Virus record (IMG/VR): IMGVR_UViG_3300027969_000391
Location: 1 to 25,815 of that record
Origin: a virus
Reading direction: 5' to 3' (one strand)
Length of the DNA: 25,815 nucleotides
Shown: in pieces, positions 15,273 to 22,355 of the stretch
Layout of the letters: each line of letters begins with the position of its first letter
Numbering within the stretch: position 1 is the stretch's first letter
Notes under the pieces: generated by a model
What the model saw: the letters and a program-made list of their open reading frames with translations, nothing else
The model's database searches: none
Told to the model about the DNA's origin: nothing
Translations under genes and position numbers: made by a program

Positions 15273-17243
15273 ATGACAATCCTATATATTGATTTCGAAA
15301 CACGCTCACGCTGTGATCTACCTAGCCGTGGCGTGTATAACTACGCAAGGGATGCTAGCACGTCGGTGCTTTGCCTCTCTTATGCGTTTGATGATGAGGA
15401 AGTGCAGTCGTGGTTGCCTGATCAAGAATTCCCGTGGCAGATTGTTGACCATATCGTATCAGGTGGTCAAATTCGGGCGCATAACGCTGCGTTCGAGCGC
15501 TTGATTATGTGGTACGTCCTCTGCCCAGACAAAGGAATCCCAGAACCGACGACGGAACAGTTCTATTGTACAGCTACTCAGGCGCGTGCCAACTGTGCGC
15601 CAGGCTCGCTTGATGACGTGGGTAGATTCGCAAGCGTGAATATGCGTAAGGATCACCGTGGCAATCAACTGATTCGCTTGCTATCTATCCCCAAAGCCGA
15701 TGGTACATTTAATAATGATGTGACGCTGATGGCTGAGATGGTCGCTTATTGCGAGCAGGACGTTCGGGCAATGCGTGCGATTAGTCAAGCTATGCGTCAA
15801 CTGTCAGATGATGAGCTGTTAGACTATCATGTTAATGAGAAGATTAATGATCGTGGGGTATTGCTAGACAAACCCCTAGCCGAATCAGCGATTAAGTACG
15901 CAAGTGCAGAGTTAATAGAAATAGAGAATTTAGTAGCAGAATTGACAGATGGTGAAATATTAAGCGTGCGGAGTCCACGGATGCGTGAGTGGGTGCTTGC
16001 AAGAGTTGGCGATCAGGCCAAGAAGTTAATGGAAAACTACAAAGATGGTGACAAAAAATACTCAATCGACAAGACAGTTCGAGCTAATTTACTTGTGTGT
16101 GCTGAAGAAAATCCCGATGAAGTACCGCCGCAAGTTGCTGATGTTGTCCAATGCGCGGACGACCTATGGGCGTCTAGTGTCGCAAAATTTAAAAGATTAA
16201 AGGATCTGGCTGATGAAGAAGATAACCGAGTTCGTGGAGCATTTGTCTTTGCTGGTGGCGCAGCCACAGGTCGGGCAAGTAGTTACGGAGCGCAAGTCCA
16301 CAACTTTACCCGAAAGTGTGCCAAGGAGCCTGATGCCGTTAGATCCGCTATGGTTAGAGGCCACTCAATTGTCCCTGCCTTTGGACGACGTATTACCGAT
16401 GTACTCAAGTCAATGCTTAGACCTGCCCTCGTATCCGATAGGGGAAAATCATTAGTCGTTGCAGATTGGGCAGCCGTTGAAGCACGCGTCAACCCGTGGT
16501 TGTCTAACTGTCCAGCAGGCATCAAAAAACTAGACTTATTCCGTACAGGTGAGGATGTTTACAAGGTCAACGCTAGTGCGACGTTCCACGTGCCTGTTGA
16601 TCAGATTACATCCGAGCAGAGGCAGATTGGCAAGGTGCAAGAGTTAGCGTGCGGATTCGCAGGTGGCGTGGGAGCGTTTGCTGCGATGGGTAGGGCGTAT
16701 GGTATTTTGTTGCCTGAACCTGAAGCCAAGCGCATGGTTAATGCGTGGCGTTTGGCGAACCCGTGGTCGATGCCGTACTGGCAAGACCTTGAAAATGCTT
16801 ATACACGGGCGATGCGTAACAAAGGACATGAGTTTAGAGCAGGGCGAGTAACCTATTTATTTGATGGGCAACACTTGTGGTATGCACTTCCAAGTGGGCG
16901 TGTGTTATGCTATCCCTTCGCACGGTTAGATCAAGATGGAGTCAGTTATGCCAAAGCATCGTGGAAACCCGCAGCAGACGCTAAAGAGTGGCCAAGAGCT
17001 AGACTATGGAAAGGACTCGCCTGTGAAAACATTACACAAGCAGTCGCCAATGACTTACTGCGACACGCTTTGCGAGGCTTGGATGATGTGGTTTTGCACA
17101 TCCATGATGAAATTGTGGTCGAGTCAGCAACACCCGAAATAGCAGTACAAATAATCAAAGACGTTATGTGTACCCCACCCGCATGGGCTGAGGGTTTACC
17201 ACTAGACGTAGAGGCAAGCATTATGACAAGGTATGGAAAGTAA
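15273..17243 (+). CDS. Family A DNA polymerase with 3'-5' exonuclease (Leu at position 762)
   Basis: 656 residues. Exonuclease: YIDFETRS gives D7 and E9; AHNAAFE near 69-75; YCEQDV supplies Y149 and D153. Polymerase: GRASSYGAQVHNFTRK (333-348); motif A VADWAAVEAR with catalytic D398; motif B (O helix) SEQRQIGKVQELACGFAGG with R450, K454, L458 and F462; motif C LHIHDEIVVE with H611, D612 and E613. L458 aligns with F762 of E. coli Pol I (Y526 in T7), and F462 with Y766. Single-subunit polymerases of this kind replicate the genomes of T7-like and related phages. The N-terminal 5'-3' exonuclease of Pol I is absent, as usual in phages. Confidence 0.95.
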   Translation: MTILYIDFETRSRCDLPSRGVYNYARDASTSVLCLSYAFDDEEVQSWLPDQEFPWQIVDHIVSGGQIRAHNAAFERLIMWYVLCPDKGIPEPTTEQFYCTATQARANCAPGSLDDVGRFASVNMRKDHRGNQLIRLLSIPKADGTFNNDVTLMAEMVAYCEQDVRAMRAISQAMRQLSDDELLDYHVNEKINDRGVLLDKPLAESAIKYASAELIEIENLVAELTDGEILSVRSPRMREWVLARVGDQAKKLMENYKDGDKKYSIDKTVRANLLVCAEENPDEVPPQVADVVQCADDLWASSVAKFKRLKDLADEEDNRVRGAFVFAGGAATGRASSYGAQVHNFTRKCAKEPDAVRSAMVRGHSIVPAFGRRITDVLKSMLRPALVSDRGKSLVVADWAAVEARVNPWLSNCPAGIKKLDLFRTGEDVYKVNASATFHVPVDQITSEQRQIGKVQELACGFAGGVGAFAAMGRAYGILLPEPEAKRMVNAWRLANPWSMPYWQDLENAYTRAMRNKGHEFRAGRVTYLFDGQHLWYALPSGRVLCYPFARLDQDGVSYAKASWKPAADAKEWPRARLWKGLACENITQAVANDLLRHALRGLDDVVLHIHDEIVVESATPEIAVQIIKDVMCTPPAWAEGLPLDVEASIMTRYGK

Positions 17244-17279
17244 AAAAAACCCCTAGTTTTGGGCTAGGGGTAATTAATT
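17242..17279. terminator. Hairpin between polymerase and primase genes; strongest as a minus-strand terminator
   Basis: ACCCCTAG (17249-17256) and CTAGGGGT (17264-17271) form an 8-bp stem with a 7-base loop. A run of eight A lies on the left, so on the minus strand the hairpin is followed by eight T, a textbook intrinsic terminator. On the plus strand only TAATTAATT follows, a weaker tail that could allow partial read-through to the primase gene. Confidence 0.7.
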
Positions 17280-17297
17280 CACGGAAGGAAACACAAA

Positions 17298-19610
17298 ATG
17301 CACAACTTTTTAGAGTTTATCACGAATTTAGCGCCAAATGGCGAGACTGCCTTGATTGTGCGCCAAAAGCCACAACTAAAAGATGGCGAATTACAGTTGC
17401 ACGCTGACGGCGCTATTAAATGCACATGGCCTGCGTACTTGCCAAGTCAGAAGATGCGTGCGGGTGAGGCGTGGTACATCAATACGGCGTCATTTATCAT
17501 AGACCGTTTTGAGGAAGGACGCGTATCCGCGTCGGCAGCCAACTGCGAGTTCGTTCTCTTTATGATGTTAGATGATATTGGTACAAAGTCGAAAACACCG
17601 CCCCTTGCACCGACATGGATTCTTGAGACAAGCCCTGATAATTTTCAATACGGCTATGCTTTTTCTGAGCAACCCACAAAGGGTGAGTTCACGGCAGCAG
17701 TCAAAGCTATTGCAGCCGCAGGGTACACCGACGCTGGCGCTACTAATGCAGTTCGTAATGTGCGTCTGCCAGGCTCGATTAACCTAAAGCCTGGGCGTGA
17801 TAACTTTGAAGCCAAGCTAGTGGAGTTTCACCCTGAGCGTGACTACACGCTAGGCGACATTTGCACGGCGTTGGGCGTAACGCCTGCGCCTGCTGATACG
17901 AACTACTATGCGCCAATCAGGTTAGCCGACAATGGTGGCGATGATGTGTTAGCATGGATGAATGATCAAGGCATGGTATTGTCGAAGATCAACGGCGAAG
18001 GGTGGTTATCAGTCACTTGCCCTAACAACGCCGAACACACCGATGGCAACCCCGAAGGTCGGTACAAACCCCTAGATCGTAGTTATTGTTGCCTGCACTC
18101 GCATTGTGTCGATTTCGGTAGCCAAACATTTTTAGATTGGGTTGCCGCTAACGGTGGCCCTAAAGTTACACATGGCCTGCGTGACAAATTGATTGCCGAG
18201 GCGATGACTGTTGCGCTTGCCAAGATTACACCTAGCGATATGTTCACCGATGACGCCGATGCCAAGATAGCCGAAGTCGAGCGTAAAGAGTTAGGTCGTG
18301 TCGAGAAGTCCAAGTGGTATGAGCGTTTCGCTTACGTTCAAGACGATGAGTCTTATTTTGATATGCAAGACCGTCGTGAGGTGTCCAGACAGACGTTCAA
18401 TGCGCTATTTCGTCATATCAAGTGTATGTCACTTCATGCGCCTACCACTAGAGTCGAAGCATCTATTTCCTACGATCAGAACAGACAAGCGTCAGGCGCC
18501 AAAGCGCTTGTGGGGATTACCTACGCTGCGGGTGAGACTGTACTCGTAGCCCGTGACGGCGACTTGTACGGCAACCGTTGGCGTGACGCTAGACCTGATG
18601 TGTCTAGTGTCGTTGCGTCTGAGTCGAAAATAGCGTCCTGGTTAGACCATTGCCGTAACCTCATACCTGACCCAACCGAGTTAGAACACTTGTTTGACAT
18701 CATGGCTTGTAAGTTACAAAACCCACAGATTAAGATTAACCATGCCGTCTTGCATGGTGGCGATGAGGGTTGTGGTAAGGACACGATGTGGGCGCCGTTC
18801 ATCTGGGCAGTCTGTGGTTCGCACCTAAAGAACCGTGGCATCATGGATAACAACTCCATCAATAGTCAATGGGGTTATCAACTTGAGTCTGAGATTCTAT
18901 TGATTAACGAACTGAAAGAACCAGACGCCGCCGCCCGTAGGCAGTTGGCGAACCAACTCAAACCAATCATAGCCGCCCCGCCTGAGATGTTACCGATTAA
19001 TCGTAAGGGTTTACACCCATATCAAATGGCTAACCGTGTGTTCGTTTTAGCGTTCTCGAATGACCCTGTTCCAATCTCTTTAGCGTCTCAAGATCGTAGA
19101 TGGTTTTGCGTGTGGAGTTCGTTGCCACGCATGGACGCAAGAGAAGCCAAACAGATGTGGGATTGGTATCGCAACGGTGGGTTCGAATTGATTGCTGCGT
19201 GGTTACTGGCTCGTGATGTGAGCCAGTTCAATCCATCAGCAGCGCCAGCCATGACTGAGTTTAAGGCTAACCTGGTTGAACACGGCATGAGTATGGCAGA
19301 ATCGTTCCTTGTTGAGATGCTACGCGCTCGCAAGGGTGAGTTTGCCAAGGGCGTGATTGGTTCACCATTTCATGCGCTTTGTGATCGTTTGACTGGGTTA
19401 GCGCCCTCTAATGTGAAAATACCGCAAGCAGCTTTGTTACACGCTCTTAAAGAAGCTGGTTGGGTAGACTGTGGGCGGTTGAAGTCGAGAGAGTTTGACA
19501 CCAAGAAACACATCTTTGCCGATCCCGAATTAGCGACTATTCTAAGTAAGTCTGAGCTGAGACGCGCATTAGAGGATGCGCCTACGGCGCAAGTAGTCAA
19601 CACAAAATGA
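17298..19610 (+). CDS. Primase / SF3-like (DUF5906) helicase fusion
   Basis: 770 residues, with GGAAGGAAACACAAA before the ATG. The N-terminal part looks like a RepB/PrimPol-type primase: CEFVLFMMLDDIG with the DD pair at 92-93, APTWILETSPDNFQYGYAF, and VRNVRLPGSINLK. A putative zinc knuckle follows (C241, H247, C264/C265, H267/H269, C270). The C-terminal part has Walker A LHGGDEGCGKDTMW (K494), Walker B-like ILLINELKE (534-541), and a sensor-like VFVLAFSNDPVPI with DRRWFCV, typical of the DUF5906 branch of SF3 helicases. It should prime and unwind DNA for the adjacent family A polymerase. Iterons lie directly after its stop. Confidence 0.88.
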   Translation: MHNFLEFITNLAPNGETALIVRQKPQLKDGELQLHADGAIKCTWPAYLPSQKMRAGEAWYINTASFIIDRFEEGRVSASAANCEFVLFMMLDDIGTKSKTPPLAPTWILETSPDNFQYGYAFSEQPTKGEFTAAVKAIAAAGYTDAGATNAVRNVRLPGSINLKPGRDNFEAKLVEFHPERDYTLGDICTALGVTPAPADTNYYAPIRLADNGGDDVLAWMNDQGMVLSKINGEGWLSVTCPNNAEHTDGNPEGRYKPLDRSYCCLHSHCVDFGSQTFLDWVAANGGPKVTHGLRDKLIAEAMTVALAKITPSDMFTDDADAKIAEVERKELGRVEKSKWYERFAYVQDDESYFDMQDRREVSRQTFNALFRHIKCMSLHAPTTRVEASISYDQNRQASGAKALVGITYAAGETVLVARDGDLYGNRWRDARPDVSSVVASESKIASWLDHCRNLIPDPTELEHLFDIMACKLQNPQIKINHAVLHGGDEGCGKDTMWAPFIWAVCGSHLKNRGIMDNNSINSQWGYQLESEILLINELKEPDAAARRQLANQLKPIIAAPPEMLPINRKGLHPYQMANRVFVLAFSNDPVPISLASQDRRWFCVWSSLPRMDAREAKQMWDWYRNGGFELIAAWLLARDVSQFNPSAAPAMTEFKANLVEHGMSMAESFLVEMLRARKGEFAKGVIGSPFHALCDRLTGLAPSNVKIPQAALLHALKEAGWVDCGRLKSREFDTKKHIFADPELATILSKSELRRALEDAPTAQVVNTK

Positions 19611-19613
19611 ACC

Positions 19614-19682
19614 AAAAAATGGGAGCGTTTGTATGCAAAAAATGGGAGCGTTTTCCTACAAAAAACGGGAGCGTCTCTATGC
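19614..19682 (+). repeat. Three tandem 23-bp iterons after the primase-helicase gene
   Basis: Units at 19614-19636, 19637-19659 and 19660-19682 share A6-(T/C)-GGGAGCGT, then a more variable 8-base end (TTGTATGC, TTTCCTAC, CTCTATGC). The period of 23 is not a multiple of three, so the reading frame differs in each unit and coding is unlikely to maintain it. Spacing and place are as in iteron-type replication origins. Confidence 0.85.
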
Positions 19683-19756
19683 AAGAGTTAAAACAAAGTG
19701 ATTTGTAGGGGCGGCCTTAAAGGGTCGCCTGGTTGATTGATTGAAAAAATAAAAAG

Positions 19757-19781
19757 AAAAGCCCCTTGATTGGGGCTTTTT
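19757..19781. terminator. Bidirectional intrinsic terminator between convergent operons
   Basis: AAAAGCCCC (19757-19765) pairs with GGGGCTTTT (19772-19780) around the loop TTGATT. A T-run follows on the plus strand, and the A-rich left flank gives TTTTCTTTTTATTTTTT on the minus strand. It ends the plus replication operon and the minus accessory cluster. Confidence 0.9.
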
Positions 19782-19798
19782 AGTTGAGGGTTAAGGGT

Positions 19799-19861
19799 TT
19801 ATAAGTCTAGCCAATAAGCGAATATCGTCGCCAATACGATGCCAAGTAAAATAAAAATCAT
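19799..19861 (-). CDS. 20-residue membrane miniprotein
   Basis: The ATG overlaps the preceding TGA (ATGA). Almost the whole product is one hydrophobic span, MIFILLGIVLATIFAYWLDL. It is the last gene before the terminator. Evidence for expression is only the exact coupling and the hydrophobic composition shared with its neighbours. Confidence 0.45.
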   Translation of the reverse strand: MIFILLGIVLATIFAYWLDL

Positions 19862-19968
19862 GTGCTAATTTTCCCATTGTATCTTGCCGCAAATAATTGG
19901 GCGCTAGTTTTATTAGTAAAGCGAATACTATAGTCCTCGCCTTGGATTGTGTAGTGGACGATGTACAT
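19858..19968 (-). CDS. 36-residue soluble miniprotein
   Basis: TAATG-coupled to the gene upstream and ATGA-coupled to the gene downstream. The sequence MYIVHYTIQGEDYSIRFTNK with SAQLFAARYNG looks like a tiny beta-beta-alpha fold. No family recognised. Confidence 0.5.
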   Translation of the reverse strand: MYIVHYTIQGEDYSIRFTNKTSAQLFAARYNGKIST

Positions 19969-20066
19969 TAAAAACCCCCAGTTCTATACATATAAATTGA
20001 CGCCAAAATTAGCGCCATTACAACCATAAATAAGCCGCCCAGTAAATAATCAATCAATGTTTTCAT
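19968..20066 (-). CDS. 32-residue membrane miniprotein
   Basis: TTTAAAGGAAAAC precedes the ATG, a strong ribosome site. One long hydrophobic span (YLLGGLFMVVMALILASIYM, residues 7-26) ends with YRTGGF. Its stop is TAATG-coupled to the next gene. Confidence 0.6.
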   Translation of the reverse strand: MKTLIDYLLGGLFMVVMALILASIYMYRTGGF

Positions 20067-20074
20067 GTTTTCCT

Positions 20075-20146
20075 TTAAATGTATTGGCTTAAAAAAAGCC
20101 CTATGATTACGCCATATAAAACTGGTAACACAAAATTAAGCATCAT
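20075..20146 (-). CDS. 23-residue membrane miniprotein
   Basis: ATG 1 base after the GP88-like stop (TAATATG). The product is one span (LNFVLPVLYGVIIGLFLSQY). The stop lies in the ribosome site of the next gene. Support is from packing and hydrophobicity only. Confidence 0.45.
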   Translation of the reverse strand: MMLNFVLPVLYGVIIGLFLSQYI

Positions 20147-20147
20147 A

Positions 20148-20795
20148 TTAAGCCGCTTTTTTAAGCATAATAATTTTATGCATTGTTTTACCGTGTGCTG
20201 GGTAAGCGATTAATGGAATAGACTTATCATAGCAAGCTCGGCAACCATTGCATTTTCCATCATTGGCATAGGCTTGGCATAGCGTCATTCCCTTGGCAAC
20301 ATCATCCGCCGAGGCAATGATCACTGACCCATGCAATCCCTTAATATATTCGCCCATTACGCTATCGCTCGAAAATCGTACGCTAACATTTTTTAACAAT
20401 TTCATTGACTCTAATACAAGTCTATATTTTGGGAATTTATGCATTCTAGTCGGAAGCCAATGTTTTACCCAAGGGGTACGTTTCATTACTTCGAGAATTT
20501 TCTCGGCTAACCCCAAAGCAAACATATCGCCGCTATCGAACCAACGGAAATAACGGCTAGATTCTAAAGCTTTTACCATATCATCCGCCCAGTCTAACCG
20601 TTGCCAATCTAAGCGATTAAATTCCCTAGGGGCTTTTACATTAGGAAAGCGATAATTGCCATTGACGGCATAACATCCTTTACACGCATCGACCAGTTCG
20701 CCATTTTCAATCGATCCTTGGCAAGTATCCCTCGCTTGCAATGACCAAGATAAAATGCCATCGAGTTTACTTGTTTTACTAAGTTTTACACTCAT
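20148..20795 (-). CDS. GP88-like Cys-rich phage protein
   Basis: 215 residues, with AAAGGAATC upstream. The N-terminus KLSKTSKLDGILSWSLQARD, then TCxG and DACKGCYAVNGNYRFPNV, matches the gene product 88 (GP88) family found in many phages. The cysteines fall in two groups: C25, C38 and C41, then C173, C182, C185 and C188 (CQAYANDGKCNGCRACYD). The second group resembles a ligand set for an iron-sulfur cluster or zinc. RWFDSGDMFALGLAEKI in the middle is also typical. Biochemical role unknown to me. The protein lacks the CxxxCxxC radical SAM motif in the expected N-terminal place. Confidence 0.8.
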   Translation of the reverse strand: MSVKLSKTSKLDGILSWSLQARDTCQGSIENGELVDACKGCYAVNGNYRFPNVKAPREFNRLDWQRLDWADDMVKALESSRYFRWFDSGDMFALGLAEKILEVMKRTPWVKHWLPTRMHKFPKYRLVLESMKLLKNVSVRFSSDSVMGEYIKGLHGSVIIASADDVAKGMTLCQAYANDGKCNGCRACYDKSIPLIAYPAHGKTMHKIIMLKKAA

Positions 20796-20844
20796 AGTTT
20801 AGATTCCTTTACTTTAGTTTATTGATTGCCAAAATAACAATCCC

Positions 20845-20871
20845 ATAAGCATCTACCAGGTAAATGCTTAT
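20845..20871. promoter_or_regulatory. 27-bp near-perfect palindrome, operator candidate
   Basis: ATAAGCATCTACC (20845-20857) and GGTAAATGCTTAT (20859-20871) are inverted copies with one mismatch around a single central A. It lies 7 bases after the stop of the 155-residue gene and upstream of the GP88-like gene on the minus strand. The tiny centre is better for a dimeric DNA-binding protein than for an RNA hairpin, and no T-run follows on either strand. Confidence 0.6.
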
Positions 20872-20878
20872 AGGCTTA

Positions 20879-21346
20879 TTACTCTATATAGTCAGTTAAT
20901 TTAAAAGATTGATTAGCATCTAATTCTTTTAACCATACCTCAAGAGTATCTTTTGACATGGTATGCAAATAAAAATACAAAGCATCGTATAAAACATGGG
21001 GTTCGCATACATTGGCAATATCGGACGCCAACTCTTCGAAATTGACTTGGCTTAACTCAAAATAACCCTCTATCTTTTTTAAACCTTTGGCGGCGATAAA
21101 CCCTTTACAAAATTCGATTAGATTGGCTTTTTTGAAATCATCGAATGGCCCAACGCAATCAATATAATTGCCTGAATTTTGATCATCCTCGGAGGCGTAA
21201 GTACAAAAGCCCCAGTCCTCGCCTTCTGTAGGAATGCTGCAATCATTATTGTTTACGGCAAATATGATGCCATATTCCCTAAAATGTAATTCGTAATGGT
21301 CGCATCCACCACCAGTATAAACTTCCTCGATTTCTATTTTTCTCAT
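20879..21346 (-). CDS. 155-residue acidic protein of unknown function
   Basis: AAAGGAAAACACAAA precedes the ATG. The product is acidic, with a beta-rich N-terminal half (IEIEEVYTGGGCDHYELHFR, EYGIIFAVNNNDCSIP, EDWGFCTYASEDD) and a helical C-terminal half (LYDALYFYLHTMSKDTLEVW). Five cysteines do not form a recognisable metal motif. No family recognised. It lies in the promoter-proximal part of the minus cluster. Confidence 0.7.
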   Translation of the reverse strand: MRKIEIEEVYTGGGCDHYELHFREYGIIFAVNNNDCSIPTEGEDWGFCTYASEDDQNSGNYIDCVGPFDDFKKANLIEFCKGFIAAKGLKKIEGYFELSQVNFEELASDIANVCEPHVLYDALYFYLHTMSKDTLEVWLKELDANQSFKLTDYIE

Positions 21347-21359
21347 TTTGTGTTTTCCT

Positions 21360-21443
21360 TTAGTTTAAGATTAGTTGAAATATTGCTAAGATTAATGGCG
21401 ATACTACTAATAGAGTAATGATTAAAATGTCAGATTGTTTCAT
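21360..21443 (-). CDS. 27-residue membrane miniprotein
   Basis: One span (ILIITLLVVSPLILAIFQLI) preceded by MKQSD; GGAT lies 9 bases upstream as a modest ribosome site. Its stop falls in the strong ribosome site of the next gene, as in other genes of this cluster. Confidence 0.5.
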   Translation of the reverse strand: MKQSDILIITLLVVSPLILAIFQLILN

Positions 21444-21454
21444 GGCTTTTTATC

Positions 21455-21751
21455 CTAATCCCCAGTAAAGTAAAAAATCATGTCATCTATGGCGATTTGG
21501 AAAGCTTCAGAGTTCTTTACTGTTGAGAGTAAGAAATCTTCCGAATGAGGGATTTCGTTTAAGTATTTAAGGATTTCTTCCAAAGCAAAAAATTCGCTCA
21601 AATCACCCCAGTTTTTTAGATCCACATCTTTCCAATTTTGCGAATCGGTTTGTAATTCTTCGAACCTATCCACCAATTCGGAAAACCAAAAATCCGTTTG
21701 ATCGGTAAAATCACACATTGGGTAAAACTGTTTTAATTGGGTTTGTGTCAT
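21455..21751 (-). CDS. 98-residue acidic protein of unknown function
   Basis: I choose the ATG at 21751 (MTQTQLKQFYP), because CAAAGGAAAACACAAT precedes it; a longer in-frame start at 21868 would overlap the next gene and has no site. The product is strongly acidic and aromatic (FTDQTDFWFSELVDRFEELQ, AIDDMIFYFTGD), a composition that resembles small phage inhibitors or DNA mimics, but no family is recognised. A GGGGGC/GCCCCC hairpin lies just upstream. Confidence 0.65.
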   Translation of the reverse strand: MTQTQLKQFYPMCDFTDQTDFWFSELVDRFEELQTDSQNWKDVDLKNWGDLSEFFALEEILKYLNEIPHSEDFLLSTVKNSEAFQIAIDDMIFYFTGD

Positions 21752-21769
21752 ATTGTGTTTTCCTTTGTT

Positions 21770-21785
21770 GGGGGCTTTTGCCCCC
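21770..21785. other. Compact GC hairpin in an intergenic leader
   Basis: GGGGGC-TTTT-GCCCCC is a perfect 6-bp stem with a 4-base loop. On the minus strand it sits between the 59-residue gene and the ribosome site of the 98-residue gene. It has no T-run, so it may be an mRNA stabiliser or processing site rather than a terminator. Confidence 0.55.
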
Positions 21786-21791
21786 ATTTGT

Positions 21792-21971
21792 TTAGTTGAA
21801 TTTAATATGATGTTTAGTATCGGCATATGAGAACTGACGGCGTGAGGCAATCGCTTCACATATTGCACTATTGTGTTTTACTACTTTCCTATCGTGCGGC
21901 GCAAAATATGAGAATGGTACATCGTTTCTTAGTGCTTCCCTAAAAGCTATTTTGTGTAATTTGTTTAACAT
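21792..21971 (-). CDS. 59-residue basic protein of unknown function
   Basis: First gene of the minus cluster, preceded by TAAAGGAAAACAAA and about 40 bases after the predicted transcription start. Basic and His/Lys-rich (FAPHDRKVVKHNSAICEAIA, DTKHHIKFN). Family not recognised. Its position next to a strong promoter suggests early, high expression. Confidence 0.65.
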   Translation of the reverse strand: MLNKLHKIAFREALRNDVPFSYFAPHDRKVVKHNSAICEAIASRRQFSYADTKHHIKFN

Positions 21972-22017
21972 TTTGTTTTCCTTTAATTTAGATTAGTTTA
22001 TTGTGCTGCTAGTATCA

Positions 22018-22045
22018 ATTATACACAAACTAATTAATAGTGCAA
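22018..22045 (-). promoter_or_regulatory. Sigma-70 promoter for the minus-strand accessory cluster
   Basis: On the minus strand: -35 TTGCAC (22045-22040), 16-base spacer, -10 TATAAT (22023-22018), a perfect -10 and 5/6 -35. The start would be near 22011, giving a leader of about 40 bases before the ATG at 21971. This is the best match to the host consensus in the window. Confidence 0.85.
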
Positions 22046-22204
22046 CTTATTTTGTTACATTTATGCAAATAATTTTGATGTGGATAATTTGCATTGTCCA
22101 TGTGGATAATGATGTGGACAATGGCAAATTGATTGAAAGCATTGCCAGACTTCGATGTGGATATTGTGGATAGTTATATTTGACTAATTCAATGAAGTAA
22201 AAAT

Positions 22205-22213
22205 TGGTATATA
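22205..22213 (+). promoter_or_regulatory. Possible extended -10 element inside the array
   Basis: TGGTATATA, with TGn before TATATA, lies in the AT-rich gap. TTGACT at 22180-22185 is 22 bases away, too far for a normal -35. If active it would transcribe the right half of the array towards the terminase genes. Confidence 0.25.
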
Positions 22214-22294
22214 TAGGGTTGCTATTGTTGCGACTTAAAAGTACTTGTCCAAACTGCCCATTTGACCCACGTTTGTCCCTTGCCGTTTGTTCAC

Positions 22295-22355
22295 GGCTTT
22301 TGCCTTTCCCATGTTTGTGGGCAATGTGGACTATGGCTTTTGCCTTGCCCATGTT
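22295..22355 (+). repeat. 21-bp direct repeat at 40-bp period inside the array
   Basis: GGCTTTTGCCTTTCCCATG plus TT at 22295-22315 recurs at 22335-22355 with one change (T to G). Each copy contains one 9-mer of the array, so the array grew partly by duplication of a 40-bp segment. Confidence 0.8.

Noticed and set aside
19619-19708. 29-codon plus-strand frame through the iterons
   Set aside because: No ribosome site, and the 23-bp period puts each unit in a different frame, so coding does not explain the repeat.
21770-21785. GGGGGC/GCCCCC hairpin as an intrinsic terminator
   Set aside because: No T-run on either strand, and it lies between coupled genes of the same cluster.
21752-21868. N-terminal extension of the 98-residue protein (137 residues in total)
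   Set aside because: It would overlap the 59-residue gene and has no ribosome site, while the internal ATG at 21751 has AAAGGAAAACACAAT before it.
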